Numbered from the stretch's first letter, positions 40,262 to 49,300 are shown. The stretch is DNA of 64,000 nucleotides from an uncultured Sutterella sp. (GCA_900544345.1 UQUR01000002.1:124001-188000); one strand, 5' to 3'. The notes: generated by a model from the sequence alone, not told the origin. Translations and numbers: made by a program.

Positions 40262-42853
40262 TCAGGCGTAAGACAATCGCTCATCCTCTGCCAGCATTCG
40301 CTCAAACTCTCGTCTGAAACTTCTCTGAGCCTCATTTAAACCTCGACGCACACCCTCATAAGCATCTTTTTCACCGCCGGAAATATTGATCACCGGGGCA
40401 AAATTGACTGTGAGACCGCCGCCCGCCCCGGGACTCGTTGCAGCTGCCGGCATCGGCTTAATCATGTCCGCCAGTTGAGAAAGCGGAATGATTGCCTCCG
40501 GTTCTGCACCTTCCCCCACCATGGCCATCGTTGGAGCGGTTGCCACACCTCCGGCTGCAAGCTGAGGAATTTGAGGAATGCTCAAACCCATCTGCTGCCC
40601 GCCAATTCCTGGCACCCAGTCCGGCACCTTGAAAGATCCCAAGGAATTGATGGCTGCAATCACCTGGTTGATCATGCCGATGATGCTGTTAATTGGAGCC
40701 TTGACAAAATTCACAAGTCCCGCAAAAGCCGCTCCGATCGCCTGCCCAATCGAGGCCATTTTGGCTTTCACCGCATCCCAGTTTTTGTATAGATAAACAC
40801 CCGCAGCCACCAACGCAGAAACAGCACTGATCGCAATCCCAATAGGATTGGCCATGGCAAAGCGCAAAGCGACTCCAACGCCTCGAGCACCAACTGCCAT
40901 GAGAGCCATGGCCTTACTGGTACCGGCGCAAGCAAGACTCCAGGCTTTTGTTGCAACGGTTGATGAAACTATGGAGGCCTTGAGTCCTAAAAGTGCTCTT
41001 TGAACCGCCAAAACCGCCCCAGTCGGATTAGTCATGGCAAAACTCAAAGCAGCACCTAAACCTCGAGCGCCAACCGTCATGAGCTGCACTGTTTTAGATG
41101 CTCCGACGCACGCCAGAGACCAAGCCTTGGCCGCCGCAGTGGATGTCATCAGAGCCTTTTGAACCGAAATCACTGCACTTTGAGCTGCAATAAACGGCAT
41201 TTTGGTAAAGAGCACGGCTGCTCGGACCGCATGAAATGCCAGTGCAGCACCGGCAACACTAAGCCCTAACGTCACCACAGCCGTAGTCAGACCCTGGTTT
41301 TCCTTCATGAACCCGCCGATGACAGAGGCTCCCTTGCCAAGAGCCAGGAAAAATTCTCTCACCGGCTCCAACAATGGCTCGCCCATAGCCCCAGTAATGT
41401 AAGCAAGACCATTTTGAGCAATCGTCAAAGCGTTTGAGGCCGTACCAACGCGCGACTCAAACTCTTTGAGCATGGATCCGGCGTAATTCTCAGAATCGGC
41501 CACCATCTCGAAGTTTTTTCGTAAAACCTCAGTGTTGACCATCAAAGGACCCATGGCTCGGGCACCCTCTTCACCAAACATGGCCGTGAGATACTGAGAC
41601 TGCAGCTCTTTAGGCACTTTGGCCTTAATAGCCTCCAATACATCCAAAATGGCTTTTGGAGCGTTGGTTTGCACATCCTTTTGCAACTGCGTCGGATCAA
41701 ACCCGATGTTGCTGAAGGCCGTCGCCTGCAGCTCGGTCATGCCGCCGCCCTTCACCATCGAGCGCATAAAGGCATTAATACCGGTTGCAGCCACTTCAGC
41801 CTCTGCGCCGGCACCGATCGCGGTTGCCGCCAGCGCAGCCGTTTGCTTTTCCGTTAAACCGGCCACCTTGCCCAGAGCACCATATCGCAGCAGAACCTCG
41901 CCGATCTGCTTGGCTTGGGCTGCGTTTGAGTTGCTCAGAGCGTTAGTTGCGTCCGCAAGCTCAAGCGCCTGGGCTTGCGTAAGCCCCATAGAGGATCGCC
42001 ATTTGGCCATCATGTTGCCGGCCTCTTCAGCCGTGATGTCAAAAGCAACACCCATCTTGGCCGCCTGCTCGGCAAACGGCACCAGCTCATCAGCAGCAAT
42101 GCCGGCTTGTCCAGCAGCTGCTGCAATCTGCGCAAGACCCACCGCAGACATCGGGATCTCCAAGCTCATTTTTTCGAGCGTGGCCTGCATTTTCTGCAGC
42201 CCTTTAGGATCCTCAAAATCCACCACTTTGTTGATGTCAGCCATGGCATCCTGCATGTCCATTGCTTGACGCACCGGAGCGGACAATGCATTGACAGCAG
42301 CGCGCCCCAATGTTGTGACCGCAACGGCCGACTGCACCGCCGCTTCCCCGATCGCCTGTTGCTGACTTTTGAGCTGCGCTTGTTTTGCCGAAAGTGCATT
42401 GAACTTAGCAAGGGCTCGGTTGGCCTCTTCGGTCCCTTGCACGAGCTGTGCTTGCTTTTGCGTCAGTTCTGTCGTACTGCGGCCGAAGCCAGCCATCGCC
42501 ACATTGGCCTTGCGTAGTGCTTCCGACTGCCTATCAAAAGCGCTCTTTACTTTGGCAAGTTTGCGCTCTTCCTGCACCAAGGTCGCCTGCATCTGCAAAG
42601 ACGGCTCCTGCAATCGACTCATGGCTGAGCGCAAATTGTCCACGACAGCCTTCTGCCGGGAATAGTCGCTAAAAAGCGCCCCAGTTTCCCGACGCAGCTT
42701 AAGCAGCCCGTCAATCTTTGCTGCGGCTTCATTGAGTTCTGCAGAGCGTTTGGCAAGCATCGCCATCTTTTGATCCGCCCCTGTAAAGCTCGTAGCAAAT
42801 CGACGCTCTAGCTCAGCATCCAAACGGAATAAAACTTCGTATTGATTTGCCAT
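40262..42853 (-). CDS. Tail tape measure protein
   Basis: 863 residues, which sets tail length; by the 1.5 angstrom per residue rule the tail would be about 130 nm. An N-terminal coiled coil (to about 200) precedes the TP901/P2 gpT-type core (AAAAGQAGIAADEL, TATGINAFMRSM) and several hydrophobic helices around 520-710, where a 60-residue unit is duplicated. The C-terminal SQLADMI/ENEAQRSF-like region interacts with the tip. The ATG at 42853 is chosen; a TTG at 42865 is the alternative. Confidence 0.9.
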   Translation of the reverse strand: MANQYEVLFRLDAELERRFATSFTGADQKMAMLAKRSAELNEAAAKIDGLLKLRRETGALFSDYSRQKAVVDNLRSAMSRLQEPSLQMQATLVQEERKLAKVKSAFDRQSEALRKANVAMAGFGRSTTELTQKQAQLVQGTEEANRALAKFNALSAKQAQLKSQQQAIGEAAVQSAVAVTTLGRAAVNALSAPVRQAMDMQDAMADINKVVDFEDPKGLQKMQATLEKMSLEIPMSAVGLAQIAAAAGQAGIAADELVPFAEQAAKMGVAFDITAEEAGNMMAKWRSSMGLTQAQALELADATNALSNSNAAQAKQIGEVLLRYGALGKVAGLTEKQTAALAATAIGAGAEAEVAATGINAFMRSMVKGGGMTELQATAFSNIGFDPTQLQKDVQTNAPKAILDVLEAIKAKVPKELQSQYLTAMFGEEGARAMGPLMVNTEVLRKNFEMVADSENYAGSMLKEFESRVGTASNALTIAQNGLAYITGAMGEPLLEPVREFFLALGKGASVIGGFMKENQGLTTAVVTLGLSVAGAALAFHAVRAAVLFTKMPFIAAQSAVISVQKALMTSTAAAKAWSLACVGASKTVQLMTVGARGLGAALSFAMTNPTGAVLAVQRALLGLKASIVSSTVATKAWSLACAGTSKAMALMAVGARGVGVALRFAMANPIGIAISAVSALVAAGVYLYKNWDAVKAKMASIGQAIGAAFAGLVNFVKAPINSIIGMINQVIAAINSLGSFKVPDWVPGIGGQQMGLSIPQIPQLAAGGVATAPTMAMVGEGAEPEAIIPLSQLADMIKPMPAAATSPGAGGGLTVNFAPVINISGGEKDAYEGVRRGLNEAQRSFRREFERMLAEDERLSYA
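40846..41165 (-). repeat. 180-bp tandem duplication inside the tape measure gene
   Basis: Two adjacent 60-residue units align (KAWSLACVGASKTVQLMTVGA and KAWSLACAGTSKAMALMAVGA minus their ends, then FAMTNPTG and FAMANPIG). The offset is 180 bases (for example CATGGCAA at 40853 and 41033). Confidence 0.8.
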
Positions 42854-42887
42854 TTTTTTGTACAATCAAATGAGAGGAGTCGTCAAA

Positions 42888-43094
42888 ATGTGCCAAAGGA
42901 AATACTGTAGAAATTGCCTTCACTGGGAACGCCACAAATGGTATGGCGGCGGCTATTGTTGGCTTGATGTCCTTGAACCCATTCCCACGACAAAATTTGG
43001 CGTTTTCTGGTCTCTCTTTAAAAACCTTTTCATCCTGCTGGGGATCGTTGCGCTCTTTCTTTTCTTCCCGGCCGTCGTCATCTTTTTCGGTTAG
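42888..43094 (+). CDS. Small membrane protein on the opposite strand inside the tail operon (moron candidate)
   Basis: 68 residues on the plus strand, filling the 225-base gap between the frameshifted chaperone (stop at 43078) and the tape measure (start at 42853). The N-terminal half has four cysteines (CQRKYCRNC and GYC) of possible metal-binding character. The C-terminal half is one strong transmembrane helix (about 44-66). A perfect GAGAGGAG lies 8 bases before the ATG. The protein is not recognised. It overlaps the end of the chaperone extension by 17 bases. Independent expression in the lysogen is plausible, as for lambda-type morons. Confidence 0.7.
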   Translation: MCQRKYCRNCLHWERHKWYGGGYCWLDVLEPIPTTKFGVFWSLFKNLFILLGIVALFLFFPAVVIFFG

Positions 43095-43299
43095 CATTAC
43101 CCTTTTCCTGCCGCTGCTGCTCCATAGCCACGTGGTAGCTCCACTGATAAAGCTCAACAATCGGCACACCGAACCACTCCAGAGCACTGCCTCCGGCACC
43201 GGCCCAAACCAGCTTTAGCCCTAAGATGCGGATGTCCCAGAGGGTTCTGTCGATGTCTGTTTGCTCATCTCTTCTACGACGGCCTCTCGCGCCTTTTTC
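43078..43299 (-). CDS. Tail chaperone frameshift extension (gpE' equivalent)
   Basis: This frame is -1 to the 132-residue chaperone and is open well upstream of the candidate slip site. Its last part (DRTLWDIRILGLKLVWAGAG and SALEWFGVPIVELYQW) is typical of the second half of tail assembly chaperones made by frameshifting. A slip at 43293-43299 would give a product of about 180 residues (109 from the first frame plus 71). Confidence 0.65.
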   Translation of the reverse strand, partial: EKGARGRRRRDEQTDIDRTLWDIRILGLKLVWAGAGGSALEWFGVPIVELYQWSYHVAMEQQRQEKGNANRKR

Positions 43300-43619
43300 A
43301 TTTCTTGAAATTCGGCTGACAGGAGACCGGAAAAGAGCAAAAAATTGATGGCCGACTGAGTGATCCCGATGTAGTCCGGGGCGCTCACGTGATCGAACAG
43401 ACCAACCGGCACCTTGGCTGCACGAGCGGCAAAGCAAGCCGCGAAATCCGTGTCCATCGCAATCACAGACTTCTGCAGCAACGGGTTTCGCTGTTCAAAT
43501 TCCCTTTTAGCTGCAACCACATCGCGGCCGCTCATGGCCTCAAAATCAAACCGCAATTCTTTGTAGGTTTCGCCCTCAAATTCAACCGGACGGGTAAGTT
43601 TGAAAGTTGGAGAGTTCAT
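43221..43619 (-). CDS. Phage tail assembly chaperone (gpE equivalent)
   Basis: 132 residues. FKLTRPVEFEGETYKELRFD and FEAMSGRDVVAAKREFEQ are typical of Mu gp41/P2 gpE-type chaperones that bind the tape measure during assembly. The position between tube and tape-measure genes is fixed in P2-like phages. The downstream -1 frame provides the longer product. Confidence 0.82.
   Translation of the reverse strand: MNSPTFKLTRPVEFEGETYKELRFDFEAMSGRDVVAAKREFEQRNPLLQKSVIAMDTDFAACFAARAAKVPVGLFDHVSAPDYIGITQSAINFLLFSGLLSAEFQEMKKAREAVVEEMSKQTSTEPSGTSAS
43293..43299 (-). promoter_or_regulatory. Candidate -1 ribosomal slippery site G AAA AAG
   Basis: Read in the zero frame as ATG AAA AAG GCG. A slip of one base backwards moves the ribosome to the extension frame. 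The heptamer is not the perfect X XXY YYZ form but AAAAAG is a known slip element. No stable downstream structure was verified. Confidence 0.5.
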
Positions 43620-43658
43620 TTCAATTTGCCCGAGACGTTTCCGCCCCGGGCCCTATGG

Positions 43659-44192
43659 TTAGTTCAATCCCAAATCGCTTCGCACCGAGGCGAGCAGGTC
43701 GTTTCCATTGATCCGGCACACAAAGTTGTACTTATCAATTTCAAGCACCTCATAGCCATCCACAAAGAGCTTGATGTAAATTACCTCAAACTCCTGCTCG
43801 CTATCCGTAGCCGCACCAGGCTGCAGACTGCCCATGTTGAAAGACTTTGGAATGACTTTCATCGTTGTGCGCACCGGCATCGTGGTGATTTCACCGGTTG
43901 CCGTTTCCGTCACCTGTTGCGAAGCACGGCAATCAACCTGATGAGCACGCTGCTCGCAAAGCGCTACCGCATCCGGCTCAATCGAACGCCAGTGAAAGGT
44001 TGTCGTCATTGCCTGGAAGTGCCCCAACACAGGAGACTCAACTTCGCCAGCAATACCGGCACCACTCACGGTGTCTGCCATCGCCTGGATCTGCGGCAAA
44101 TCAATTGACGCAATACCCAAAAACTTTCCTGCTTCATTGAAAACGGCGGCGTTGACCACGCGCTCAATGATCTGATTGGCTCCGTTCGCCAT
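43659..44192 (-). CDS. Major tail tube protein (P2 gpFII family)
   Basis: 177 residues that polymerise into the inner tube of the contractile tail. It starts MANGANQIIERVVNAAVF and carries the FII-type TTTFHWRSIEPDAVAL segment and KVIPKSFNMGSL. The ATG at 44192 has GGAGGGG 4-8 bases ahead; an upstream in-frame start at 44204 lacks this. Confidence 0.9.
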   Translation of the reverse strand: MANGANQIIERVVNAAVFNEAGKFLGIASIDLPQIQAMADTVSGAGIAGEVESPVLGHFQAMTTTFHWRSIEPDAVALCEQRAHQVDCRASQQVTETATGEITTMPVRTTMKVIPKSFNMGSLQPGAATDSEQEFEVIYIKLFVDGYEVLEIDKYNFVCRINGNDLLASVRSDLGLN

Positions 44193-44204
44193 GATCCCCT
44201 CCAA

Positions 44205-45683
44205 TTACCCAAACAGCGTTTCAAGATACGAAACGTCGTACTCAACAACGAAATCAATTTCACGATTGGGCGAAGGCGGTGTGACAAACACATGGAAACG
44301 CGCAATGCCATCCATCAAATCCGTTGTAGCGTTTTCAGTTTCCAAAAATTCGACCCGTCCGCCCAGGATGTACTGCTTGGCAGCCAACCCATTGAGCCAG
44401 ATATTGGCCGAATCCAAAATGGTGTCGATCTGACGGCGGTTAAGCGGCGCATCCACGCGCTGCCAGAACGTTTGCACCAGCGTATTTCCGATCCAGCCGA
44501 ACATGCGGCGAATCGGGATAAACGCATCCTTGACATCGGTATTGCCCGGATAGCACGCCGTGCGATTGCCCCAGCAGACCCAACCGCCGATAAAGTTCAA
44601 TGCCGTCACCACGCCCTGGCTGTTGAGATAGGCTGCGGTATCGGGCCCCAGCACCACCTCAGAGCCATCATCGAGCACTGTCGCCGTCATCTGCAGCGTC
44701 TTGTTCGAAGGGCTCACATACGGCACGTCATCATTTTCGCCATCGGTGCGGCCCAACAATGCGGCCACCTGAGTCGAAAGGTGATACACCGTGTCATCGA
44801 GCGCCACCATCGGCCAAGTGCAAATCTGCTGAGGATCCACAACGTTGTTGTTGTTTTTCCAAGCGGCAACATCGGTGTAGTTTTTCACCGTCTTTGTGGG
44901 AACATCGATCACGCTTACTGCAGAAAAGTGCTCGTTGATGCCGACGCATTTTGCGGCCATAATGGCCGCTACCGTGGCATTGTCCGAGAATCCGGGGGCA
45001 AGCAGAATGCCGGGCACCAATCGGAATTTCGGGAACACATCGTTGACAAGCTCAAAGCCGCTTTTGACGCCTGCAGCGCTGACGCCACCCACGATATCAT
45101 CGGCATCCACCATGCTCGGATCGAGTTTTTCAGCCGTAAGCGTCAAGGCAGTGGCGACCGCGCACTTAAACTCGTCGTCGCCCTGCAAAGAAGTGATGAC
45201 CAAGTAACCGTCGCTGTCGAACGTGAGCGCATAATCCTCATCGAGCGTGTAAGTCGTCTCATTGTTTTTGAGCACCACGCTCAAGGGCAAAATGCCGGCT
45301 TCCGCAACCGTGGCCGCCCCCGTTTTGGCATCGAGCGTGACCGTTTTGGTGTCGGCAGACTTTTTATGCTTTGTCGGATCAAGCACATTGACGATAATGG
45401 CCGGGCCAACGCCGAAAAGCGAAAACTGAGCGTAGGCAAACTCAGAGATCGAGTAAGCGTACTTTTTCAGCCCGCTGGCCGCATCAAGCTCTGCCGGCAC
45501 AAAACCAAACGCCGCCACGACCTCCTCATAACTCGAGCACATCACGGGGCGATTGACGTTTGTCGGATCCGTCATGTTGACCGGAGCACACCCCACAATG
45601 AAGGGAACGCCGGCCGAAACGGTCACCGGAGGCAGTACGGAGGTCGCAACCTCCGAAACCTTCACACCATGGTTATAGGCCAT
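44205..45683 (-). CDS. Tail sheath protein (P2 gpFI family)
   Basis: 492 residues, the contractile sheath subunit. GVKVSEVATSVLPPVTVSAGVPFIVGCAP at the N-terminus (given here as a region, residues 6-34) and the C-terminal WQRVDAPLNRRQIDTILDS segment are typical of gpFI. A long open frame on the opposite strand (44292-45935) is a composition artefact. It is followed by the tube gene after 12 bases. Confidence 0.93.
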   Translation of the reverse strand: MAYNHGVKVSEVATSVLPPVTVSAGVPFIVGCAPVNMTDPTNVNRPVMCSSYEEVVAAFGFVPAELDAASGLKKYAYSISEFAYAQFSLFGVGPAIIVNVLDPTKHKKSADTKTVTLDAKTGAATVAEAGILPLSVVLKNNETTYTLDEDYALTFDSDGYLVITSLQGDDEFKCAVATALTLTAEKLDPSMVDADDIVGGVSAAGVKSGFELVNDVFPKFRLVPGILLAPGFSDNATVAAIMAAKCVGINEHFSAVSVIDVPTKTVKNYTDVAAWKNNNNVVDPQQICTWPMVALDDTVYHLSTQVAALLGRTDGENDDVPYVSPSNKTLQMTATVLDDGSEVVLGPDTAAYLNSQGVVTALNFIGGWVCWGNRTACYPGNTDVKDAFIPIRRMFGWIGNTLVQTFWQRVDAPLNRRQIDTILDSANIWLNGLAAKQYILGGRVEFLETENATTDLMDGIARFHVFVTPPSPNREIDFVVEYDVSYLETLFG

Positions 45684-45689
45684 GATTTT

Positions 45690-45941
45690 TTACTCCTTAC
45701 TTTTAAAAAGATTCGTCAGATAAAAATTGAGGATGTGTCCTTTTCGGTTCACATCCTTTCGAGCCTGCTGCAGCCCCTCAACCGGCACCATCAAGTGCGC
45801 AATGTTCGGGTACTTCTCAATCAAGCTTTTGACCGGGGCTGTGTAGTCACCGGAAAGAAAAACCGTGTGCTTCACAAGCCCTTTGAGCGAAGGGCCGATG
45901 TAAACAACGGCTCCTCGTTTCTTACGTTTTCTTAACTCCAT
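45690..45941 (-). CDS. Small conserved phage protein upstream of the sheath
   Basis: 83 residues with a very basic start (MELRKRKKRGAVVYIG) and a compact alpha/beta body. A gene of this size and pattern often lies between the tail terminator and sheath genes in Mu/P2-like phages, but I cannot name a function. It overlaps the preceding gene by 20 bases. Confidence 0.7.
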   Translation of the reverse strand: MELRKRKKRGAVVYIGPSLKGLVKHTVFLSGDYTAPVKSLIEKYPNIAHLMVPVEGLQQARKDVNRKGHILNFYLTNLFKSKE

Positions 45942-46431
45942 CAAAATCCCCCGTGAAATCAGTGATCGGATGCGGATTGCGCATCAGCCACCGCGTTTTC
46001 ATGTTGACCTGCCAATACGGATAATCATCAATGCCGGTGTTTTGCACCTCGATCGGCAGCTGCAGCACGTAGCGTCTTGCCAGTACTCCGTTTGGCAGCG
46101 TTTTCAACGCCAGCCGGATGCGGGAGGCCGCATTGAGACCATCCTCGTGCGCTTTGATTGGATAAAGCTCTTTACCCTCAGAATCCAAACATTCGTCGTA
46201 AGTGCAAATCGAAATTCGCACCCCAACCTCTGTTGTTTCCTGGTCGGCACTCGAGCTTTCAAAGGCAATCACCACACACGGATAATCGCTCTCGTTGCGG
46301 TTGTTTGGAGGCAGAAAGCCGTTGATCACCGCAGGATGAACAAGTTCGCCTTTCGGGTTTTTCAAAACCACGTTTTTAAGCGCCTTTTCCACCTCATTTC
46401 GCAGCGCCTCGCAAAGCAAAACCTCAATCAT
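45922..46431 (-). CDS. Putative tail terminator/completion protein
   Basis: 169 residues. Size, position between a gpZ-like protein and the sheath, and a beta-rich centre (YPCVVIAFESSS, EVGVRISICTYDE) suggest a tail terminator of the lambda gpU/Mu gp37 type. The family assignment is inference from position. Confidence 0.6.
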   Translation of the reverse strand: MIEVLLCEALRNEVEKALKNVVLKNPKGELVHPAVINGFLPPNNRNESDYPCVVIAFESSSADQETTEVGVRISICTYDECLDSEGKELYPIKAHEDGLNAASRIRLALKTLPNGVLARRYVLQLPIEVQNTGIDDYPYWQVNMKTRWLMRNPHPITDFTGDFDGVKKT

Positions 46432-47033
46432 TTGGTTGCTCCTTTCAGCAGTTGCCGGGCCTCATGATCTAAGCGCTTTTGCATCACGTCCTGCATCTTT
46501 GCCTGCACGCTTTGCACAGCTACCTCCTCAATCATTTGCGGCACAGCACGGTCGAACTTTTTCTCAATCGGAGCTCCCAGACGCTTGCGGCCATTTCGTC
46601 GATCCTGATACACCCTTGTTCGTGGCGCATTTTCGTTTCGCTCGAAAATATGACCTTTCCACTTGAAGCCTCGCTGCAGATCAAACGATTGACCTTTTTT
46701 CACCGTCACACGCACCGGTTTGCGATTGCCGCCGGTTGTGCTGGCATCTGTCGGCGTATGCTTAAACGCTCTTAACGGCAGACTGCGCCCTTTCGAGCTC
46801 AATTCACCGGAAAGATTGGTAAGCGTTGCCTTGCGCTCTTTCACAGTCTCGCTAATCGCATCAGATCGCACAGTAAAGGCCTTTCTCACGTCGCGTGAGA
46901 TCTGGGTCTTACCGGAACTCAAAGCGCGATTAACGGCCCGCATAGTGGCTTTCTCGATGCCTTTCGGTACGCTGGAAAGCAGTTCTCTGAGGGACTTAAG
47001 CCTTGTCTCATCAGCTTGGAGCTTGATCTTCAT
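46428..47033 (-). CDS. Minor tail protein Z-like (GPZ family)
   Basis: 201 residues, strongly basic and helical. RAVNRALSSGKTQISRDVRK and the following FTVRSDAISETVKER fit prophage minor tail protein Z of the lambda type, a neck/tail completion protein. Start and stop overlap neighbours by four bases. Confidence 0.8.
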   Translation of the reverse strand: MKIKLQADETRLKSLRELLSSVPKGIEKATMRAVNRALSSGKTQISRDVRKAFTVRSDAISETVKERKATLTNLSGELSSKGRSLPLRAFKHTPTDASTTGGNRKPVRVTVKKGQSFDLQRGFKWKGHIFERNENAPRTRVYQDRRNGRKRLGAPIEKKFDRAVPQMIEEVAVQSVQAKMQDVMQKRLDHEARQLLKGATK

Positions 47034-47344
47034 GACCTACGCTCCTCGGCGACGATGACAATCATTCCCTCTTCAATGCCGGCACTTACCACCAAGTGCA
47101 CACTGCCATCAATTCGGATTGATCCGGTTGCCTTCGGCACTTCCATATCCTTCTCGCTCACGTAAAGCGTGACCGTGTTGGAATAGACACCCAATGCCTT
47201 TGCCAAACTCGGATCTGAGTTGATGTTTTTATCCAGCACGCACAAGATCTCTTTGCCGTCAATGTTGTGTTTTTCCGCAAACTCATCCGGATTGAGAAAA
47301 ATCCGTTTGACATCCGCAGCCACCATGTCTTTGAAGTAGCTCAT
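47030..47344 (-). CDS. Putative head-tail connector protein
   Basis: 104 residues directly after the capsid gene and before gpZ. The position corresponds to the head-tail joining proteins in lambda-like modules (gpFII/gp7-like). The body is beta-rich after residue 70 (GSIRIDGSVHLVVSAGIEEG). Not recognised by motif. Confidence 0.55.
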   Translation of the reverse strand: MSYFKDMVAADVKRIFLNPDEFAEKHNIDGKEILCVLDKNINSDPSLAKALGVYSNTVTLYVSEKDMEVPKATGSIRIDGSVHLVVSAGIEEGMIVIVAEERRS

Positions 47345-47388
47345 GAGATCTCCGTTTGAAGGGACCTTGCGGCCCCTTCGCTCATGGA

Positions 47389-49275
47389 TTAAGCCAAAAC
47401 GGCGTCATTGAAAATACAGAAGCTTTCCGGATGACGCACGGCCACATCAAGCGACTGCAGCGCGCGGATTTCCACGCCGCCATTGTCATAGGCCGTTGCA
47501 GAGAACGGATTGGGCAAGAGCTCAACCACGCCCCATTCGCCGATCACTATGTCAGACCAGTTGCCGAACACAAGTTCAGAGCAGGTCTTTTGGCTAGGCG
47601 ACTCACCAACAGTGATGTTGGAGCGAAGCTGATTGCTGCGAGCAACCGGATAGCCATTGACTTCGCCGGGTGTACCGTTGGCAAATCCCTTGTCGATCGA
47701 CTTCCAGAGATACTGGCCGTTGTCATCCTTGAGTTTCTTGAGCGCTCCGATGGTGCGGGCGTTGCACATGTAAGCCATGGCATCGCCGACCACATTGGCT
47801 GCCGCAACCTGGGTTTCCATGTCGATCAAGAGATCAAAGCTCAGATCCGTGCCGGTCGTGCCGCCTACCTTGCCGACATTGGTCTGGTTGAAAATGCCCT
47901 TAGGTTGACCGTTGCTGCCGGTGCCGATCAAGCAGGCAGAATCCACGCCCAAAGCAATTGAAGTGATCAACTCATTGCGTACAAAGAGCTCCACATCCAA
48001 AGAGGCCTGCTTGAGCATATTGCGGGAAATGAACGACTTTGCCGCAACCGTCTTCATGGACAAGGGCACCTTGTCGAAAGTCGCATTGGTGCCTGTCACC
48101 GTACCGGTTTCCGAAATCCAAGAAACCGTGGAAACGCCGCTTTGGCGTGGAATCTCAACATTGCCGACAAGTCCAGTCAAAAGCGTAGCTCCCAAGCGCA
48201 TCACCATGGCTCGAGCTCGCAGCGCTTCGATAAAGGATCCCGACAAAAGCTGTGTGGCAATCAAGTTGCCGCCCTGAGTTGCAGGGCTTGCCAAATAGCC
48301 GGGCGTGGGATCATCACGGCGACCCAGCGTGATATTGGTCGGCATGAAAAAGCCGGTAGTATCTCGCTGCATACGGCGGGCCAATTCCTGGGACACTTCG
48401 CGCTCGAATCCGGCCTGACGCCAATCGTTAGTCAATGCCGCATTCAAAGCGCGCACCAAGCTGTAGCGACCACGCTCTGTTTCGGTCAGACCAATGTCAA
48501 AGTCATTGTGGGCACGAGCGGAATCACCGGTGGGATTGGCACTGCGGCCGCGAATCGTTTCCATCACCATGGCTCGAGCCTCATCGATCGAGTGCCCTTC
48601 ATTGATCAGCTTCTGGCGCTGCTCGAGAGGCACGTTGAAATCACGGCACATTGTTTCGATTGCCTGGATGCGCTCACGTTCGGCTTTGCGCTCGGCACTG
48701 CGCACCTTTTCGACATCAATATCCGCGGACTTGGGATCTCCGGCCGCCGCATTCTTGCCGGGCTGTTGACTCGTCGTCATTGCTTTTTCTCCTTCATTAG
48801 GATCACTCAAACTCCGGTAAACACCCACCGACGTGTCGGCCGGCACAGTTACCAGGGAGACTTCATAAATTTCCCAGTCTTTTGCTAAAAACTTCGTGCC
48901 ATCCCTCGACTGGTCAAAGGCATAGACGCGATAACCGCACGAGACATTGACCAGAATGCGGTCCTTCACGAGCTCAAAAGCCCGCTGCGCCTCGTCAGTT
49001 TTTGCAAATCGAACCGTTGCATAGGTTCGGTGCTCATCCTGCTCGAGCCGCTCAACCACACCCAAAAGCTTGTCTCGATCGTGGTTAAACAAAAGCGACA
49101 TCGACTGCTGCCGCTCACCGTTGCGCATAGCCCCAATGTCGTGGCTAAGCGTTTCAGTCCCATATCCGACATCCACCGGCGTATCAGAGGCCACCGGAAA
49201 ACGCACTGTGCGGCTTTCCTCATTGACCTCCGACTCAGCGACCGCCAGCGATCGGAATCTAAGTTCTTTGGGCAT
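47389..49275 (-). CDS. Prohead protease-major capsid fusion protein (HK97 type)
   Basis: 628 residues. Residues 1-150 are an HK97-family prohead protease with the catalytic His in SLLFNHDRDKLLG and Ser in VSCGY, followed by EVSLVTVPADTSVG. Residues 165-250 form a charged delta/scaffold region. From about 270 to 628 it is an HK97-fold capsid protein (GGNLIATQLL, VSTVSWISETGTVTGT, LIGTGSNGQPKGI). The fusion implies self-processing from one chain, unless the internal start also makes a capsid-only chain. Confidence 0.92.
   Translation of the reverse strand: MPKELRFRSLAVAESEVNEESRTVRFPVASDTPVDVGYGTETLSHDIGAMRNGERQQSMSLLFNHDRDKLLGVVERLEQDEHRTYATVRFAKTDEAQRAFELVKDRILVNVSCGYRVYAFDQSRDGTKFLAKDWEIYEVSLVTVPADTSVGVYRSLSDPNEGEKAMTTSQQPGKNAAAGDPKSADIDVEKVRSAERKAERERIQAIETMCRDFNVPLEQRQKLINEGHSIDEARAMVMETIRGRSANPTGDSARAHNDFDIGLTETERGRYSLVRALNAALTNDWRQAGFEREVSQELARRMQRDTTGFFMPTNITLGRRDDPTPGYLASPATQGGNLIATQLLSGSFIEALRARAMVMRLGATLLTGLVGNVEIPRQSGVSTVSWISETGTVTGTNATFDKVPLSMKTVAAKSFISRNMLKQASLDVELFVRNELITSIALGVDSACLIGTGSNGQPKGIFNQTNVGKVGGTTGTDLSFDLLIDMETQVAAANVVGDAMAYMCNARTIGALKKLKDDNGQYLWKSIDKGFANGTPGEVNGYPVARSNQLRSNITVGESPSQKTCSELVFGNWSDIVIGEWGVVELLPNPFSATAYDNGGVEIRALQSLDVAVRHPESFCIFNDAVLA
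48780..48794 (-). promoter_or_regulatory. Internal ribosome binding site within the protease-capsid gene
   Basis: AAGGAG lies 8 bases before the in-frame ATG at 48780 (residue 166, MTTSQQPGK), exactly at the join of protease and capsid. Use of this start would produce a 463-residue scaffold-capsid protein in excess over the fusion. Confidence 0.55.
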
Positions 49276-49300
49276 CTTTTCCCCCTAATAAAAAACCGGC

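Noticed and set aside
44292..45935. 547-codon open frame on the plus strand
   Set aside because: It lies wholly opposite the well-supported tail sheath gene, has no ribosome site and a biased arginine/histidine-rich composition typical of antisense frames.
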